Positions 31,183 to 40,363 of a stretch of 64,000 nucleotides of DNA are shown here, in pieces. A program made the position numbers and the translations under genes. A model generated the notes under the pieces. It searched no databases. It saw nothing but the letters and a program-made list of their open reading frames with translations, and was not told where the DNA came from. The stretch is taken from contig DDTJ01000095.1 of NCBI GenBank assembly GCA_002344525.1, positions 1-64,000 on the forward strand, read 5' to 3'. Source of the stretch: Akkermansiaceae bacterium UBA2367 (lineage in GTDB: Bacteria > Verrucomicrobiota > Verrucomicrobiia > Verrucomicrobiales > DEV007). Position 1 is the first letter of the stretch; every line of letters starts with the position of its first letter.

Positions 31183-32247
31183 TCATTCGTATCGCATCCG
31201 CAGCACCCGGTCGTTGTAGCTGTCCACGATATACAGCCACGCCCCGTCCCGGCTCAGCCGCACGCCGTGGGGCCGGTTCAGCAAGACGGCGTTTTCGCTC
31301 AAGTCGTCGCCGACTTTTCCCGGCGTCCCAGCGATCAACTCGATCAAGCCCGTCGCCGGATCGTAGCGGCGGATCGTGTGGTTTTCCGCGTCGGCGATCA
31401 CGACGCGCCCTTTGCCGTCCACGATGGCGTGCTTCGGCCCGTTCAGGGTTGCCTCGATGGCCTTGCCTCCGTCGCCCGTGGCTCCTTTCTGCCCGGAGAC
31501 GTTGACCACCGTCTTCAAGCGCCCTTCCGTGTCCACATGGATCAGGGAATGCCCGTCCCGGTCCACGAGGTAGACGCTGCCGTCGCGTGGATCGACCGCC
31601 ACGGCGCGGGGATTTTGCAAGGGCTGGCCGAGAGCAGGTTCGCCATCGACTGGGCGCCCTTTCTCCCCCGTTCCGGCGAAAGCCTCGACCTTCCCCGAGC
31701 GCAGGTCCAGATAGCGCACCCGCCGGCTCGCGATGTCCACAAGGTGGAGCCGCGATTCGTCAGGGCTGAGGGCGCAGGCGAAAATCTGCCGGAAGTCTGC
31801 TTCCGTCGCAGGTCCGCCGTCGCCTGAACTGCCGCTCCGTCCCGTGCCCGCGACCGTTTCGATCAGGCCCGTGGCCGGGTCGTGGAGCCGGACCCGCCCG
31901 ACCCAACTGTCCGCGAGATAGACCTTCCCGGCGCGGGTCACGGCGAGATCGTGCATCCCGCTGAAAAGGGCTTCCGAAATCGGCCCGCCGTCGCCCTTGC
32001 CGTTGTCCTCCTTGGGGGCGACCACGCCCTTCTGCCCGCCGAGGAAGGCGAAGCGTCCTTCCGTGTCGAGGCGGAAGACCCGATGGCCCGGCTCGAACTC
32101 CACTCCGTAGAGATTCCCGGCCTCGTCGAAGTCGATGCAGAACGGCACGGCCAGGGCCTCCGTTTTCGGCGCGCCGAGGACCAGTTCGAAGGCGGAGGAC
32201 GATTGGGCGAGGCCCAGCAGCGCGATCAGGGACAGCGTGGTTTTCAT
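31183..32247 (-). CDS. Secreted NHL-repeat beta-propeller protein
   Basis: 354 residues with a signal peptide (MKTTLSLIALLGLAQSSSAF). At least five NHL-type blades follow, each with a pattern such as HDLAVTRAGKVYLADSWVGR, AVAVDPRDGSVYLVDRDGHS, HAIVDGKGRVVIADAENHTI and GVRLSRDGAWLYIVDSYNDR, alternating with GLIETVAGTG/GLIELIAGTP loops. It is probably a periplasmic or surface ligand-binding propeller. No catalytic residues are recognised. Divergent from the CxxCH protein, with a hexamer-repeat hairpin between them. Confidence 0.85.
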   Translation of the reverse strand: MKTTLSLIALLGLAQSSSAFELVLGAPKTEALAVPFCIDFDEAGNLYGVEFEPGHRVFRLDTEGRFAFLGGQKGVVAPKEDNGKGDGGPISEALFSGMHDLAVTRAGKVYLADSWVGRVRLHDPATGLIETVAGTGRSGSSGDGGPATEADFRQIFACALSPDESRLHLVDIASRRVRYLDLRSGKVEAFAGTGEKGRPVDGEPALGQPLQNPRAVAVDPRDGSVYLVDRDGHSLIHVDTEGRLKTVVNVSGQKGATGDGGKAIEATLNGPKHAIVDGKGRVVIADAENHTIRRYDPATGLIELIAGTPGKVGDDLSENAVLLNRPHGVRLSRDGAWLYIVDSYNDRVLRMRYE

Positions 32248-32320
32248 GAGTCTTTGGCGGGGAACGCTTCAGACTACTTGGCAATCTCGGAGATGCAATC
32301 CGCGTTGATGGGGAGGCTTC

Positions 32321-32430
<110 letters not shown>

Positions 32431-32496
32431 TGACGAAGCCATCCCCCTCAAGCAGGGTCCGCAGGGCTTGAAACAAACTAAGGCCCGACCCTCACC

Positions 32497-35070
32497 ATGA
32501 AGCTGCGTATTTGCTACGGATCTATCCTCGCGGGAAGCCTTTGCTGCGTCCCGTCCTCACCCGCCCAGATCGGGGACAGCCAGGACAAGCCCGGCGTGGT
32601 CCAAAAGTCACTGGTGCCCAAGGAACAGATCCCGCCCGCCCCCGTCCTCACCCCCGAGGAGGCCTTGAAAACCTTCAGAGTGGCCAAAGGCTACCGCCTC
32701 AAGCTGGCCGCCTCGGAGCCGCAGGTGCAGGAGCCGGTGGCGGTGGTCTTCGACCCCGACGGATCGATGTGGGTCGCGGAAATGCGCGGATACATGCCCA
32801 ATGTGGATGGAACCGGGGAGGACGAACCCAACGGGCGCATCGTGCGGCTGGAGGACCGGGACGGGGACGGCTTCTACGAGCATTCCACGGTCTTCATCGA
32901 TGAACTGGTCATGCCCCGCGCCCTCCTGCGCGTGGCGGACGGCCTGCTCGTGGGCGCTCCGCCGGAGCTGGCCTTTTACCGCGACACGGACGGGGACGGC
33001 AAGGCGGACCAGAAGGAAATCGTCGCCATGGACTACGGGGTCAAGGTCGATCCGGCCCGCCCGCATCTGGCGAACCCGGAGCGCGCTCCGAACAGCCTGC
33101 TCTGGGCCTTTGACAACTGGATCTACAGCGCCGCCTACACGCGGAAGTTTCGTTACCGCGATGGCAAATGGGAGCTGGGCGCGACGAGCTTTCGAGGCCA
33201 GTGGGGACTCGCGCAGGACGCCCATGGCCGCCTCTACCACGGATCGAACAGCGATCATATCCGCGTCGATGTCATCGATGCGAAGTATCTGGCGCGGCAG
33301 CCGCATTACCCCTCGCTGTCAGGCACGAATGTGAACGCGGCGGCGGACCAACTTGTCTGGCCGATCCGCGTGAATCCCGGCATCAATCGAGGCTACCGCC
33401 CGGAGATGCTGCGCGACGGTCGCCTTAAGGAGTTCACCGCCGCCGGAGGACAAGGCATTTACGGCGGGGACCGCCTGCCCGAGTTGCGAGGCAACTACTT
33501 CATGCCGGAGCCCTCCGCGAACTTCGTGCGCCGCAGCGTGCTGCGGATGGAGGGCGGCACCGTGAAAAGCGAGAACGCCTACGAGTCGTCCGAGTTCATC
33601 GCCTCGACCGACGAACGCTTCCGCCCGGTCAACATCGCGACCGGACCGGACGGTTCGCTCTACGTGGTCGATCTCTATCGGGGCATCCTGCAGCACCGCA
33701 TCTCGCTGACGAGCTACTTGCGCCAGCAGATCCTCGACCGCGAACTGGACAAAGGCCTGCACCTCGGTCGCATCTACCGAGTCGTCTCCGAGGATGGGAC
33801 GGCAGCCAACCCGCCCGCCAAACCCGGTAGTCTGGTGGAATGGGTTCCCTTGCTCGACCATCCCAACTCGTGGTGGCGCGAACAAGCGCAGCGCACCCTC
33901 GTCGCGGCGGCGGAGAACTCGGTGGCTGGGGCGGTGCGGGCGTTGGCGAAGGACGGCAAAACGGCGATCGGACGAATCCATGCCCTCTGGACCTTGGAAG
34001 GCATCGGAAACGACGCCCTCGATCTGGCGACTGTGCGCACGGCCTTGGAGTCGGACGACGCGCTCGTCCGCACGCACGCGGTCCGTCTCGCCGAGCCTTG
34101 GCTGGAAGGAGAAAAGCGGAGCGATCTGCTGCCCTTGATCCTGCCGCTCGCCGAGTCCGGCCCGGCGGAGCTGCGCCTGCAAGCGGTGCTGAGCCTCGGC
34201 GGTCTGGGTGACGAGACGGTCGAGGATTCTCTGGCGGAGCAGGTGCGCCGACACGCGGACCAGCCCTTTCTGCTCGACGCCCTGCTGAGCGGCCTGAAGG
34301 ATCGGGAGGCGGCTTTGTTAGGGCGCTTGGTCGCACGCAAGGACTGGTCCCCGGACGCCGCCGCGGCGAACCGCCTCCTGTCGGGTCTCGCGCAAGGCGT
34401 CATGGGTTCCCGCGATTTGGAGAATCTGGCAGCAGTTGTCGATTTGGCGGGCGAGGCGCTGAAGCGGGGAGAGGGCCGCAGGGCGTCCGCCGTGCTGAGC
34501 GGCTTGGTGCCCGTCGCCGGATCGTCGCGCCGCCCCATCGTCTTCGATTCCGAACCTGGGGCTTGGTCGGCCTTGTCGCAAGACGCCGCGACCAAGGCGG
34601 TCGTCGCGAAGCTGCTCAACACGGTCGTGTGGCCGGGCAAAGAGGGTGTGACCGCCGTCACCGAGGCCCCGCCTTTGACCGAAGCCCAGCAGAGCCTCTT
34701 CGATCTCGGCGGCACGCTCTACGCGGCGGTCTGCGCCTCCTGCCATCAGGCGGACGGTCGCGGGCTGGAGGGACTGGCCCCTCCCCTGCTCGATTCCGAA
34801 TGGGTCTTGGGACCGGCGGAGCGGCCCGTGAGGATCGTCCTGCACGGCGTGCGCGGCCCCATCCGCGTGCTGGGCAAGACGCACACTGGCGACATGCCGC
34901 CGCTGGGAGTCCTCCCCGACGAGCAGATCGCGGCCATCCTGACCTACGTTCGCCGCGCTTGGGGCCACATCGCCTCGCCCGTGGAAACGGAGGAGGTGCG
35001 GCGCATTCGCGAAGCGACGGCGGGCCACACGGATGCATGGAGTCCCGAGGAGCTGATGCGGATTCCGTAG
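32497..35070 (+). CDS. PVC-type secreted propeller/HEAT/cytochrome c protein
   Basis: 857 residues. Signal peptide, then a PVC-type membrane-bound dehydrogenase-like propeller (FRVAKGYRLKLAASEPQVQE, VVFDPDGSMWVAEMRGYM, RIVRLEDRDGDGFYEHST, PNSLLWAFDNWIYSAAYTRK, GSLYVVDLYRGILQHR). HEAT-like repeats lie at about 440-680 (VAAAENSVAGAVRALAKDGK, VLSLGGLGDETVEDSL). The C-terminal cytochrome c domain has CASCH near 746-750 and a distal Met in GDMPPLG. This architecture is typical of Planctomycetes and Verrucomicrobia. One covalent haem is expected. Oxidation of a sugar-like substrate is inferred from the propeller family. Confidence 0.9.
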   Translation: MKLRICYGSILAGSLCCVPSSPAQIGDSQDKPGVVQKSLVPKEQIPPAPVLTPEEALKTFRVAKGYRLKLAASEPQVQEPVAVVFDPDGSMWVAEMRGYMPNVDGTGEDEPNGRIVRLEDRDGDGFYEHSTVFIDELVMPRALLRVADGLLVGAPPELAFYRDTDGDGKADQKEIVAMDYGVKVDPARPHLANPERAPNSLLWAFDNWIYSAAYTRKFRYRDGKWELGATSFRGQWGLAQDAHGRLYHGSNSDHIRVDVIDAKYLARQPHYPSLSGTNVNAAADQLVWPIRVNPGINRGYRPEMLRDGRLKEFTAAGGQGIYGGDRLPELRGNYFMPEPSANFVRRSVLRMEGGTVKSENAYESSEFIASTDERFRPVNIATGPDGSLYVVDLYRGILQHRISLTSYLRQQILDRELDKGLHLGRIYRVVSEDGTAANPPAKPGSLVEWVPLLDHPNSWWREQAQRTLVAAAENSVAGAVRALAKDGKTAIGRIHALWTLEGIGNDALDLATVRTALESDDALVRTHAVRLAEPWLEGEKRSDLLPLILPLAESGPAELRLQAVLSLGGLGDETVEDSLAEQVRRHADQPFLLDALLSGLKDREAALLGRLVARKDWSPDAAAANRLLSGLAQGVMGSRDLENLAAVVDLAGEALKRGEGRRASAVLSGLVPVAGSSRRPIVFDSEPGAWSALSQDAATKAVVAKLLNTVVWPGKEGVTAVTEAPPLTEAQQSLFDLGGTLYAAVCASCHQADGRGLEGLAPPLLDSEWVLGPAERPVRIVLHGVRGPIRVLGKTHTGDMPPLGVLPDEQIAAILTYVRRAWGHIASPVETEEVRRIREATAGHTDAWSPEELMRIP

Positions 35071-35266
35071 CGGGGTTGTTGGTCCGACGGGATGCTCTTC
35101 AACGCGGCAACTGCCTCTACCGGGCGGAAAAGTCGCGCAGCCGAGACGGTTGCATAACTTTCCTTCATTCGCGGCAATTTCGCGTTTTCCATCTTTTTCA
35201 GGCGCGAATGACCACAAATCTCCACGAATCCGGTCCAGCGAAAGGAGTTTTGGTAGTCGCCCCGAC

Positions 35267-35674
35267 CTATTTCACGAACTGCGAGAAATCCTCCCGAGCC
35301 AGCCTGTCCAGCACCTCTTGGCGCAGGGTGGCGAAGGTGTCGTGCAGGGGGCAGGGCGACCCGGTGCCGCACCAATGCGGGCCGAAGGGACACATCACCT
35401 GGCTGCTGTCCACGTCCTCGAAGACCCTCACCACGTCGAGCAGCGAGATCCGGGCGGGATCGCGGGCCAGTTGGTAGCCCCCCGCAGGCCCCGATTTTCC
35501 GCCGACCAGTCCGGCGGCGGAGAGTTGGGTGAGGATCTTCGCGACCAGCACCCGCGAAAGCTCCCGCGCCTCGGCGATCTCGCCGCTGCCCGCCAGCCGA
35601 TGCTCCGCGCTGATCTCGGCGAGGTAGCTGACAGCGGCGATGCCAGCTTGGGCGAGCTTGCTGTAGGTGAACAT
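35267..35674 (-). CDS. Rrf2-family regulator, NsrR-like
   Basis: 135 residues from ATG 35674. Winged helix-turn-helix (MFTYSKLAQAGIAAVSYLAE, ELSRVLVAKILTQLSAAGLV, GPAGGYQLARDP). Three cysteines in MCPFGPHWCGTGSPCPLHD (C-x6-C-x5-C) are suited to an iron-sulfur cluster as in NsrR/IscR. It lies 107 bp downstream of the NO reductase gene in the same direction, so an NO-responsive repressor of this cluster is the natural reading. The spacing differs from classical NsrR, so the cluster type is uncertain. Confidence 0.88.
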   Translation of the reverse strand: MFTYSKLAQAGIAAVSYLAEISAEHRLAGSGEIAEARELSRVLVAKILTQLSAAGLVGGKSGPAGGYQLARDPARISLLDVVRVFEDVDSSQVMCPFGPHWCGTGSPCPLHDTFATLRQEVLDRLAREDFSQFVK

Positions 35675-35694
35675 TGCTGGAGTTGAAAGGGATG

Positions 35695-35776
35695 GGTTGA
35701 GAGTTGAGAGTCGCGGAACCAGCGAGCAGTCACGCTCCTTGAATCCCTCTCCACTCTCAACGATCAACTCTCAACC
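35695..35776. repeat. 13-bp inverted repeat between norZ and the Rrf2 gene
   Basis: GGTTGAGAGTTGA (35695-35707) pairs perfectly with TCAACTCTCAACC (35764-35776), loop 56 bases. May attenuate read-through from norZ into the regulator gene. Confidence 0.6.
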
Positions 35777-35781
35777 TCGAT

Positions 35782-38046
35782 CTACTTCCGATCCTTCAAC
35801 GACCATCCGGTCTTCAGGCCGAGCACGAACCAAGCCAAAGTCACCGTGCCGATGGCGAAGATCGTGTCGCCCACCACGCGCAGCCATTTGAAGGTGTCCA
35901 TGATGCCGGTGCCGAGGAACTCCTCGCTGCGGGCGTACCAGAGCCCGTGGTTCACGCTGGCGACGGTTTGCAGCAGGCCGAGGGGCAGCAGGCTGAGCAG
36001 CGCCATCAGGAGCAGGCCGATGTTGATGGCCCAGAAGGAGAAGCGGACCAGCCCCTCCTTCCACTGCCCCGGCGCGGCGAGGCCCTTCGTCACGAAGAGC
36101 ATCAGCCCGATGCCCAGCATGCCGTAGACGCCGAAGAGCGCGGTGTGGCCATGCAGCGGCGTGGTGTTCAGCCCCTGCATATAGTAGAGCGCGATAGGCG
36201 GATTGATGAGGAAGCCGAAGATGCCCGCGCCCAGCATGTTCCAGAAGGAGACCGAGAGCATGCACCAGATCGGCCACTTGTATTCGCGCACCCATTCCTT
36301 GGCCTGGCTCAGTTTGTAGTTGTGCCAGGCCTCGAAGCCGATCAGCACCAGCGGCACCACCTCCAGCGCGCTGAAGGTCGCGCCCAGCGCCAGCACCGAG
36401 GTCGGCGTGCCCGCGAAATAGAGGTGGTGGAAGGTGCCGAGGATGCCGCCCGCGAGGAAGATCGACGTGGCGAAAAGCACCGCGACCGTGGCCACGCCGA
36501 CGCGGAGCAGCCCCATGCGGGTGAACATGAAAGTGATCACCACCGTGGCGAAGACCTCGAAGAAGCCCTCCACCCACAGGTGCACCACCCACCAGCGCCA
36601 GTAGGTGGCCATCGACAGGTGCGTCTGCCGCTCCCACATCAGCCCGGCGGCGAAGAACACCGCGATCGCCACGGAGGAGAGGAAGAACAGCACCAGCAGG
36701 TTGCGGCTTTCGCTCGGCCGACGCAGTGCTGGCCACATCGCCCGGCCCATCAGCGACAGCCACAGGATCAGCCCGACGAAGAGCAGGATCTGCCAGAGCC
36801 GCCCCATCTCGGCGTACTCGTAGCCTTGGTGGCCGAACCAGAAGTTCTCCGCCAAGCCCAGCTTCTGCATGATGCCCATCCACTGGCCCGCCATCGAGCC
36901 CAGCAGGACGAAGACCACCGCGCCGAAAAGCACGTTCACCCCGAGCCGCTGGAATTTCGGCTCGTGCCCCGACACCGCCGGCGCGATGTAGAGCCCCGTC
37001 GCCAGCCACGCCACCGCGATCCACAGCACCGCGAGCTGGACGTGCCAGGTCCGCGCCACCGAATACGGCAGATACTCCGCCAGAGGCAGCCCGTAGAAAT
37101 GCTGGCCCTCCACGCCGAAGTGCGCCGTCACCACGCCCAGCAGCACCTGCACGAGCAGCAGGGCGCAGACCACCCAGAAATACTTCAGCGTCGCCCGCAT
37201 CGACGGCGTCGCCACCTGCCCCAGCAGCGGATCGCTCTCCGGCATGAACTCCGCCTCCGGCAGTTCCTCGTCGCTGCCCCGCGCGTAGTGGAAGGCCAGC
37301 AGCGCCACGCCCACCAGCAGCATGATGACGCTGAAGCCCGTCCACAGCATCAGGCTGCCCGTGGGCACGTTGTCGATCAGCGGCTCGTGCGGCCAGTTGT
37401 TCGTGTAGGTCACCGGCAGTCCCGGCCGATCCGTCATGCAGGACCACGAGGCCCAGAAAAGGAACGCGTTCAGCGGCTGGAGACGTTCGGGATCCTTCAC
37501 CGTCTTCTCCATCATCGCATACGCCTCGCGCAGCTTCGGCAGATCACCGTCCGTTCCTCCGCCGAAGAGGCCCGCGTAGTGCGCCGAGTTCGCCTTGATC
37601 GACTCCGCCCGGTCCGCGCTCACCGTCAGGACTCCGGTCGCCACGTCGTAGCGGTTCGTTCGCAGTTCGCGCTTCAGCCGCGCCTTCAGCGCAGCCTGCC
37701 TCTCCTCGTCGAGTGACTCGTAGGACTCTGCGCCGTCCGCCTGCGCCCATCGGTCGAGTAGGAAGACCGCCTCGCGGTGCAGCCACTCCGCCGTCCAGTC
37801 GGGAGCGACGTAGCTGCCATGCCCCCACACGCTGCCGAGCTGCTGCCCGCCCGTGCTCTGCCACACATTCTGCCCGTCCTTCACCTGCTGCTCCGTGAAC
37901 AGCACCTCGCCCGAGCCCTCCACCACCACCTGCTTCGCGATCGGCGGAGCCTGCCGGTAGATCTCGCCCCCGAAATAGAGCAGCACCGCGAAGGACACCA
38001 CCACCACGACACCCAACAGAATCCACAAACGCTTGAGATTGTTCAT
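35782..38046 (-). CDS. norZ: Quinol-dependent nitric oxide reductase (single subunit)
   Basis: 754 residues, the length of qNor. The N-terminal fused NorC-like region (LFTEQQVKDGQNVWQSTGGQ, GSYVAPDWTAEWL) has no CxxCH, as expected for quinol-linked enzymes. The NorB-like part has 12-14 helices, with haem/FeB ligand histidines visible in WHVQLAVLWIAVAW, LGTFHHLYFAGTP and LHGHTALFGVYG. It reduces NO to N2O at the membrane. Upstream at 38121-38134 is a palindrome resembling a DNR/NnrR site. No denitrification nitrite reductase is nearby, so the role is probably detoxification. Confidence 0.95.
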   Translation of the reverse strand: MNNLKRLWILLGVVVVVSFAVLLYFGGEIYRQAPPIAKQVVVEGSGEVLFTEQQVKDGQNVWQSTGGQQLGSVWGHGSYVAPDWTAEWLHREAVFLLDRWAQADGAESYESLDEERQAALKARLKRELRTNRYDVATGVLTVSADRAESIKANSAHYAGLFGGGTDGDLPKLREAYAMMEKTVKDPERLQPLNAFLFWASWSCMTDRPGLPVTYTNNWPHEPLIDNVPTGSLMLWTGFSVIMLLVGVALLAFHYARGSDEELPEAEFMPESDPLLGQVATPSMRATLKYFWVVCALLLVQVLLGVVTAHFGVEGQHFYGLPLAEYLPYSVARTWHVQLAVLWIAVAWLATGLYIAPAVSGHEPKFQRLGVNVLFGAVVFVLLGSMAGQWMGIMQKLGLAENFWFGHQGYEYAEMGRLWQILLFVGLILWLSLMGRAMWPALRRPSESRNLLVLFFLSSVAIAVFFAAGLMWERQTHLSMATYWRWWVVHLWVEGFFEVFATVVITFMFTRMGLLRVGVATVAVLFATSIFLAGGILGTFHHLYFAGTPTSVLALGATFSALEVVPLVLIGFEAWHNYKLSQAKEWVREYKWPIWCMLSVSFWNMLGAGIFGFLINPPIALYYMQGLNTTPLHGHTALFGVYGMLGIGLMLFVTKGLAAPGQWKEGLVRFSFWAINIGLLLMALLSLLPLGLLQTVASVNHGLWYARSEEFLGTGIMDTFKWLRVVGDTIFAIGTVTLAWFVLGLKTGWSLKDRK

Positions 38047-38120
38047 GTCGGACGACTACGACGAGCCCCGCAAATAATCAACGAAAAAAAATTCTTTAAT
38101 TATCCAACGGGCCGTGTAGC

Positions 38121-38134
38121 GTGACTTTGGTCAA
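38121..38134. promoter_or_regulatory. Candidate Crp/Fnr-type (DNR/NnrR-like) operator
   Basis: GTGAC-TTTG-GTCAA. On the minus strand this is TTGAC-CAAA-GTCAC, one mismatch from the perfect TTGAC-N4-GTCAA palindrome. It is centred about 81 bases upstream of the norZ start and 20 bases upstream of the truncated haemoglobin start, so activation of norZ is more plausible than of the globin. Confidence 0.45.
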
Positions 38135-38147
38135 ACGACAGGAACCC

Positions 38148-38648
38148 ATGAACGGAGACAATCCCCCCGCCACCGCCAAACCGGACCTCCAGGGCCGGGC
38201 CGAGATCGAGCAGCTCGTGAACGCCTTCTACGGGAAGGTCCGCAAGGACGAGATGCTCGGCTTCATCTTCGACGACGTCGCCAAGGTGGACTGGGAATCG
38301 CACTTGCCGAAGATGTATTCCTTCTGGGAGACCGTGATCTTCGGAGCGGGGACCTTCCGTGGCAATCCGATGGCCGCCCACGCCAAGCTGGTGCCGCAGA
38401 CCGAAATGGGGCTGCCGCAGTTCCAACGGTGGCTGACCCTCTTTCGCGAGACCGTCGACACTCTTTTCGAAGGCGAAAGGGCCGCGCACATCAAGAACTG
38501 CGCCGAAGACATGGCCAACGTGATCTACTCGCGCATCAACGGCGTGCCCGATCCGCGCTTCGATCCCGCCAACCTCACGCCCGAGCAGCGCGAGCGATAC
38601 AGCCGCTACCGCGAGCAAGCGGCGGAGGCCGCCCAACCGTCCGCGTGA
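38148..38648 (+). CDS. Group III truncated haemoglobin
   Basis: 166 residues from ATG 38148. Globin features: IEQLVNAFYGKVRKDEMLGF (helices A-B), HLPKMYSFWETVIFGAGTFR (CD/E region), GNPMAAHAKL with the proximal-side His, and FQRWLTLFRETVDTLFEGE (helices G-H). The pattern KMYSFW...H.KL is typical of group III. It would bind O2/NO, and its place between norZ and nnrS suggests NO dioxygenation or scavenging. NnrS begins 7 bases after its stop. GTG 38121 is an unlikely alternative start because it lies in the putative operator. Confidence 0.9.
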   Translation: MNGDNPPATAKPDLQGRAEIEQLVNAFYGKVRKDEMLGFIFDDVAKVDWESHLPKMYSFWETVIFGAGTFRGNPMAAHAKLVPQTEMGLPQFQRWLTLFRETVDTLFEGERAAHIKNCAEDMANVIYSRINGVPDPRFDPANLTPEQRERYSRYREQAAEAAQPSA

Positions 38649-38655
38649 ACGCGAG

Positions 38656-39852
38656 ATGAGCTTTCCCGCCTGCAAGCACCGCCGCTGTCCGCAGGGTCGG
38701 GCCACCGGACTCCGCTGGCTCGCAGCCGAGCCCTACCGAGTCTTCTTCGTGCTCGGCACCGTCTGGAGCGTCGTCGGCGTGGCGCTGTGGCCGCTCTTCT
38801 ACCAAGGGCTGCTCGCGACACATCCATTGCTGAGCCACACCCGGCTCATGATCGAGGGCTTCGGCGGAGCCTTCGTCGTCGGTTTCCTCGGCACGGCAGG
38901 GCCGCGGATGGCCTCGGCCCCGAAACTGACGCCTCTGGAGCTGGGCTGGCTCGTCGCCCTGCATACGGGCAGCGCGGTCGCGCATCTGGGCGGGTGGCAT
39001 GCGGTGGGTGACATGCTTTTCACGACTCTCCTCCTCTCGCTGATGGCTTGCCTGATCGTCCGGGTGCTGCGCTTCCGGGCGGAGCCTCCGCCGCCTCAGC
39101 TTCTCCTCGCCCTCGTCGGCCTGCTCTGCGGAGCGGTCGGAGCGGCGATGCTGGCTTCGGCGGTATCGCTCTCGGACCTGCGAATCTACCGCCTCGCGTC
39201 CCTGCTGCTGAACCAAGGCTTGCTCCTGCCGCCCGTGCTCGGGATCGGCTCCTTCGTGTTTCCCCGCATCCTTGGCGGAGGCTTCGGCGAGGGCGCGACG
39301 GAGGACGAGACAAAGCGCAAACGGCGGCGGACGGTCTTGGCGGCGGCTCTGCTGGTGGGCAGCTTTATGGTGGAGGCGTATGGCTCCTCGATGGCGGGAG
39401 GCCTGCTCCGCGTGGCGGTGTGTCTGGTCTACCTGATGTTGGAGGTGCCGTGGAAAAGGCAGCCGGGGCAAGGGACGCTGGCAGCAGGATTGAGGGCGTC
39501 GCTCGTCGTCGGATTTCTAGGCATCATCCTCGCCGCCTTCGCCAATCCCTCGCAGCGGATCTCCGTCGACCACCTGCTCTACATCGGCGGCTTCGGGCTG
39601 CTCATCCTCGTCGTCGGCAGCCGGGTGCTCTTCGGCCACAGCGGACAGCTCGCCGATTTCGCGAAGCGCTCGTGGCCGGGGCGTTTCCTAGTCGGCCTCG
39701 CCCTCCTCGCCGCCGCGACCCGCGCCGTTCCCGCCCTTGCTCCGCAAGTCGCGGTTTCGCACCATCAATATGCCGCTCTCACTTGGGTAGGGTTGGCGAT
39801 TCTTTGGCTGGTGTGGCATCGGAGGCGTTTCCGCGAGCGCGAGGAGGAGTAG
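38656..39852 (+). CDS. NnrS-family membrane protein
   Basis: 398 residues, ten or more membrane helices. NnrS features: AAEPYRVFFVLGTVWSVVGV, HTRLMIEGFGGAFVVGFLGT then AGPRM, VAHLGGWHAVG, ISVDHLLYIGGFGLLILVVG then SRV. NnrS proteins protect against NO stress, and the conserved His residues bind haem and copper in studied members. It is co-transcribed with the truncated haemoglobin. Confidence 0.88.
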   Translation: MSFPACKHRRCPQGRATGLRWLAAEPYRVFFVLGTVWSVVGVALWPLFYQGLLATHPLLSHTRLMIEGFGGAFVVGFLGTAGPRMASAPKLTPLELGWLVALHTGSAVAHLGGWHAVGDMLFTTLLLSLMACLIVRVLRFRAEPPPPQLLLALVGLLCGAVGAAMLASAVSLSDLRIYRLASLLLNQGLLLPPVLGIGSFVFPRILGGGFGEGATEDETKRKRRRTVLAAALLVGSFMVEAYGSSMAGGLLRVAVCLVYLMLEVPWKRQPGQGTLAAGLRASLVVGFLGIILAAFANPSQRISVDHLLYIGGFGLLILVVGSRVLFGHSGQLADFAKRSWPGRFLVGLALLAAATRAVPALAPQVAVSHHQYAALTWVGLAILWLVWHRRRFREREEE

Positions 39853-39903
39853 AAGAAGGGGGCAGCCGAGATTTCCCGCACGATGTGATAGGCTCGCAGC
39901 AAG

Positions 39904-40289
39904 ATGAAACGACTGCTTTTTCTGGCAATCTTCACCTGCCTGACCGTGGCGCAGGCGGAGGCGGGCTGGTATCCGAAGACCCATTCGCCTTCGGGGTCTG
40001 CTGGCCTCTTCGATTGGTTCGAGCGCACTCCAGGTCATCGGAGCATGCGTCTTGGGAGACCATGGAGACTCCCGGAAGGGCCATCGATGAGAAGGTCGTG
40101 GTCGAATTCGACTTGGAAGGCCCGCAGCCTAAGATACAAGCCGCCGAAGGCCAGAGGAAACGGATTGCCGGGATTCTCGACGACGCCGATGAGAATGCCG
40201 AATCTGGCATGGCCATTTGGACCGAAGAAGCCCTACTGACTCCGGGAATCGGCTCTGGTGGAACGCCTTCCATCGGGAGCGTCGCGTGA
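39904..40289 (+). pseudogene. Frameshifted small secreted protein gene
   Basis: From ATG 39904 a clear signal peptide is encoded (MKRLLFLAIFTCLTVAQAEA), then GWYPKTHSPSGSAG and about 15 more plausible residues. After roughly 40040 that frame turns Arg/Ser-rich. Another forward frame then reads protein-like to a stop at 40287-40289 (DEKVVVEFDLEGPQPKIQAA, ILDDADENAESGMAIWTEE). One indel near 40040-40070 would join them into a protein of about 125 residues. It is either a decayed gene or a sequence error. Confidence 0.4.
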
Positions 40290-40363
40290 CTGACGGGTGC
40301 CGCCACACCCGCTCTCAAGGAAAAGATCGGCATTTTCCGGAGATCCGAGCTATCCTCGCGGCG

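Noticed and set aside
35071..35266. Possible small gene between the CxxCH protein and the Rrf2 gene
   Set aside because: Short frames only, without a credible start or composition; treated as a convergent intergenic gap.
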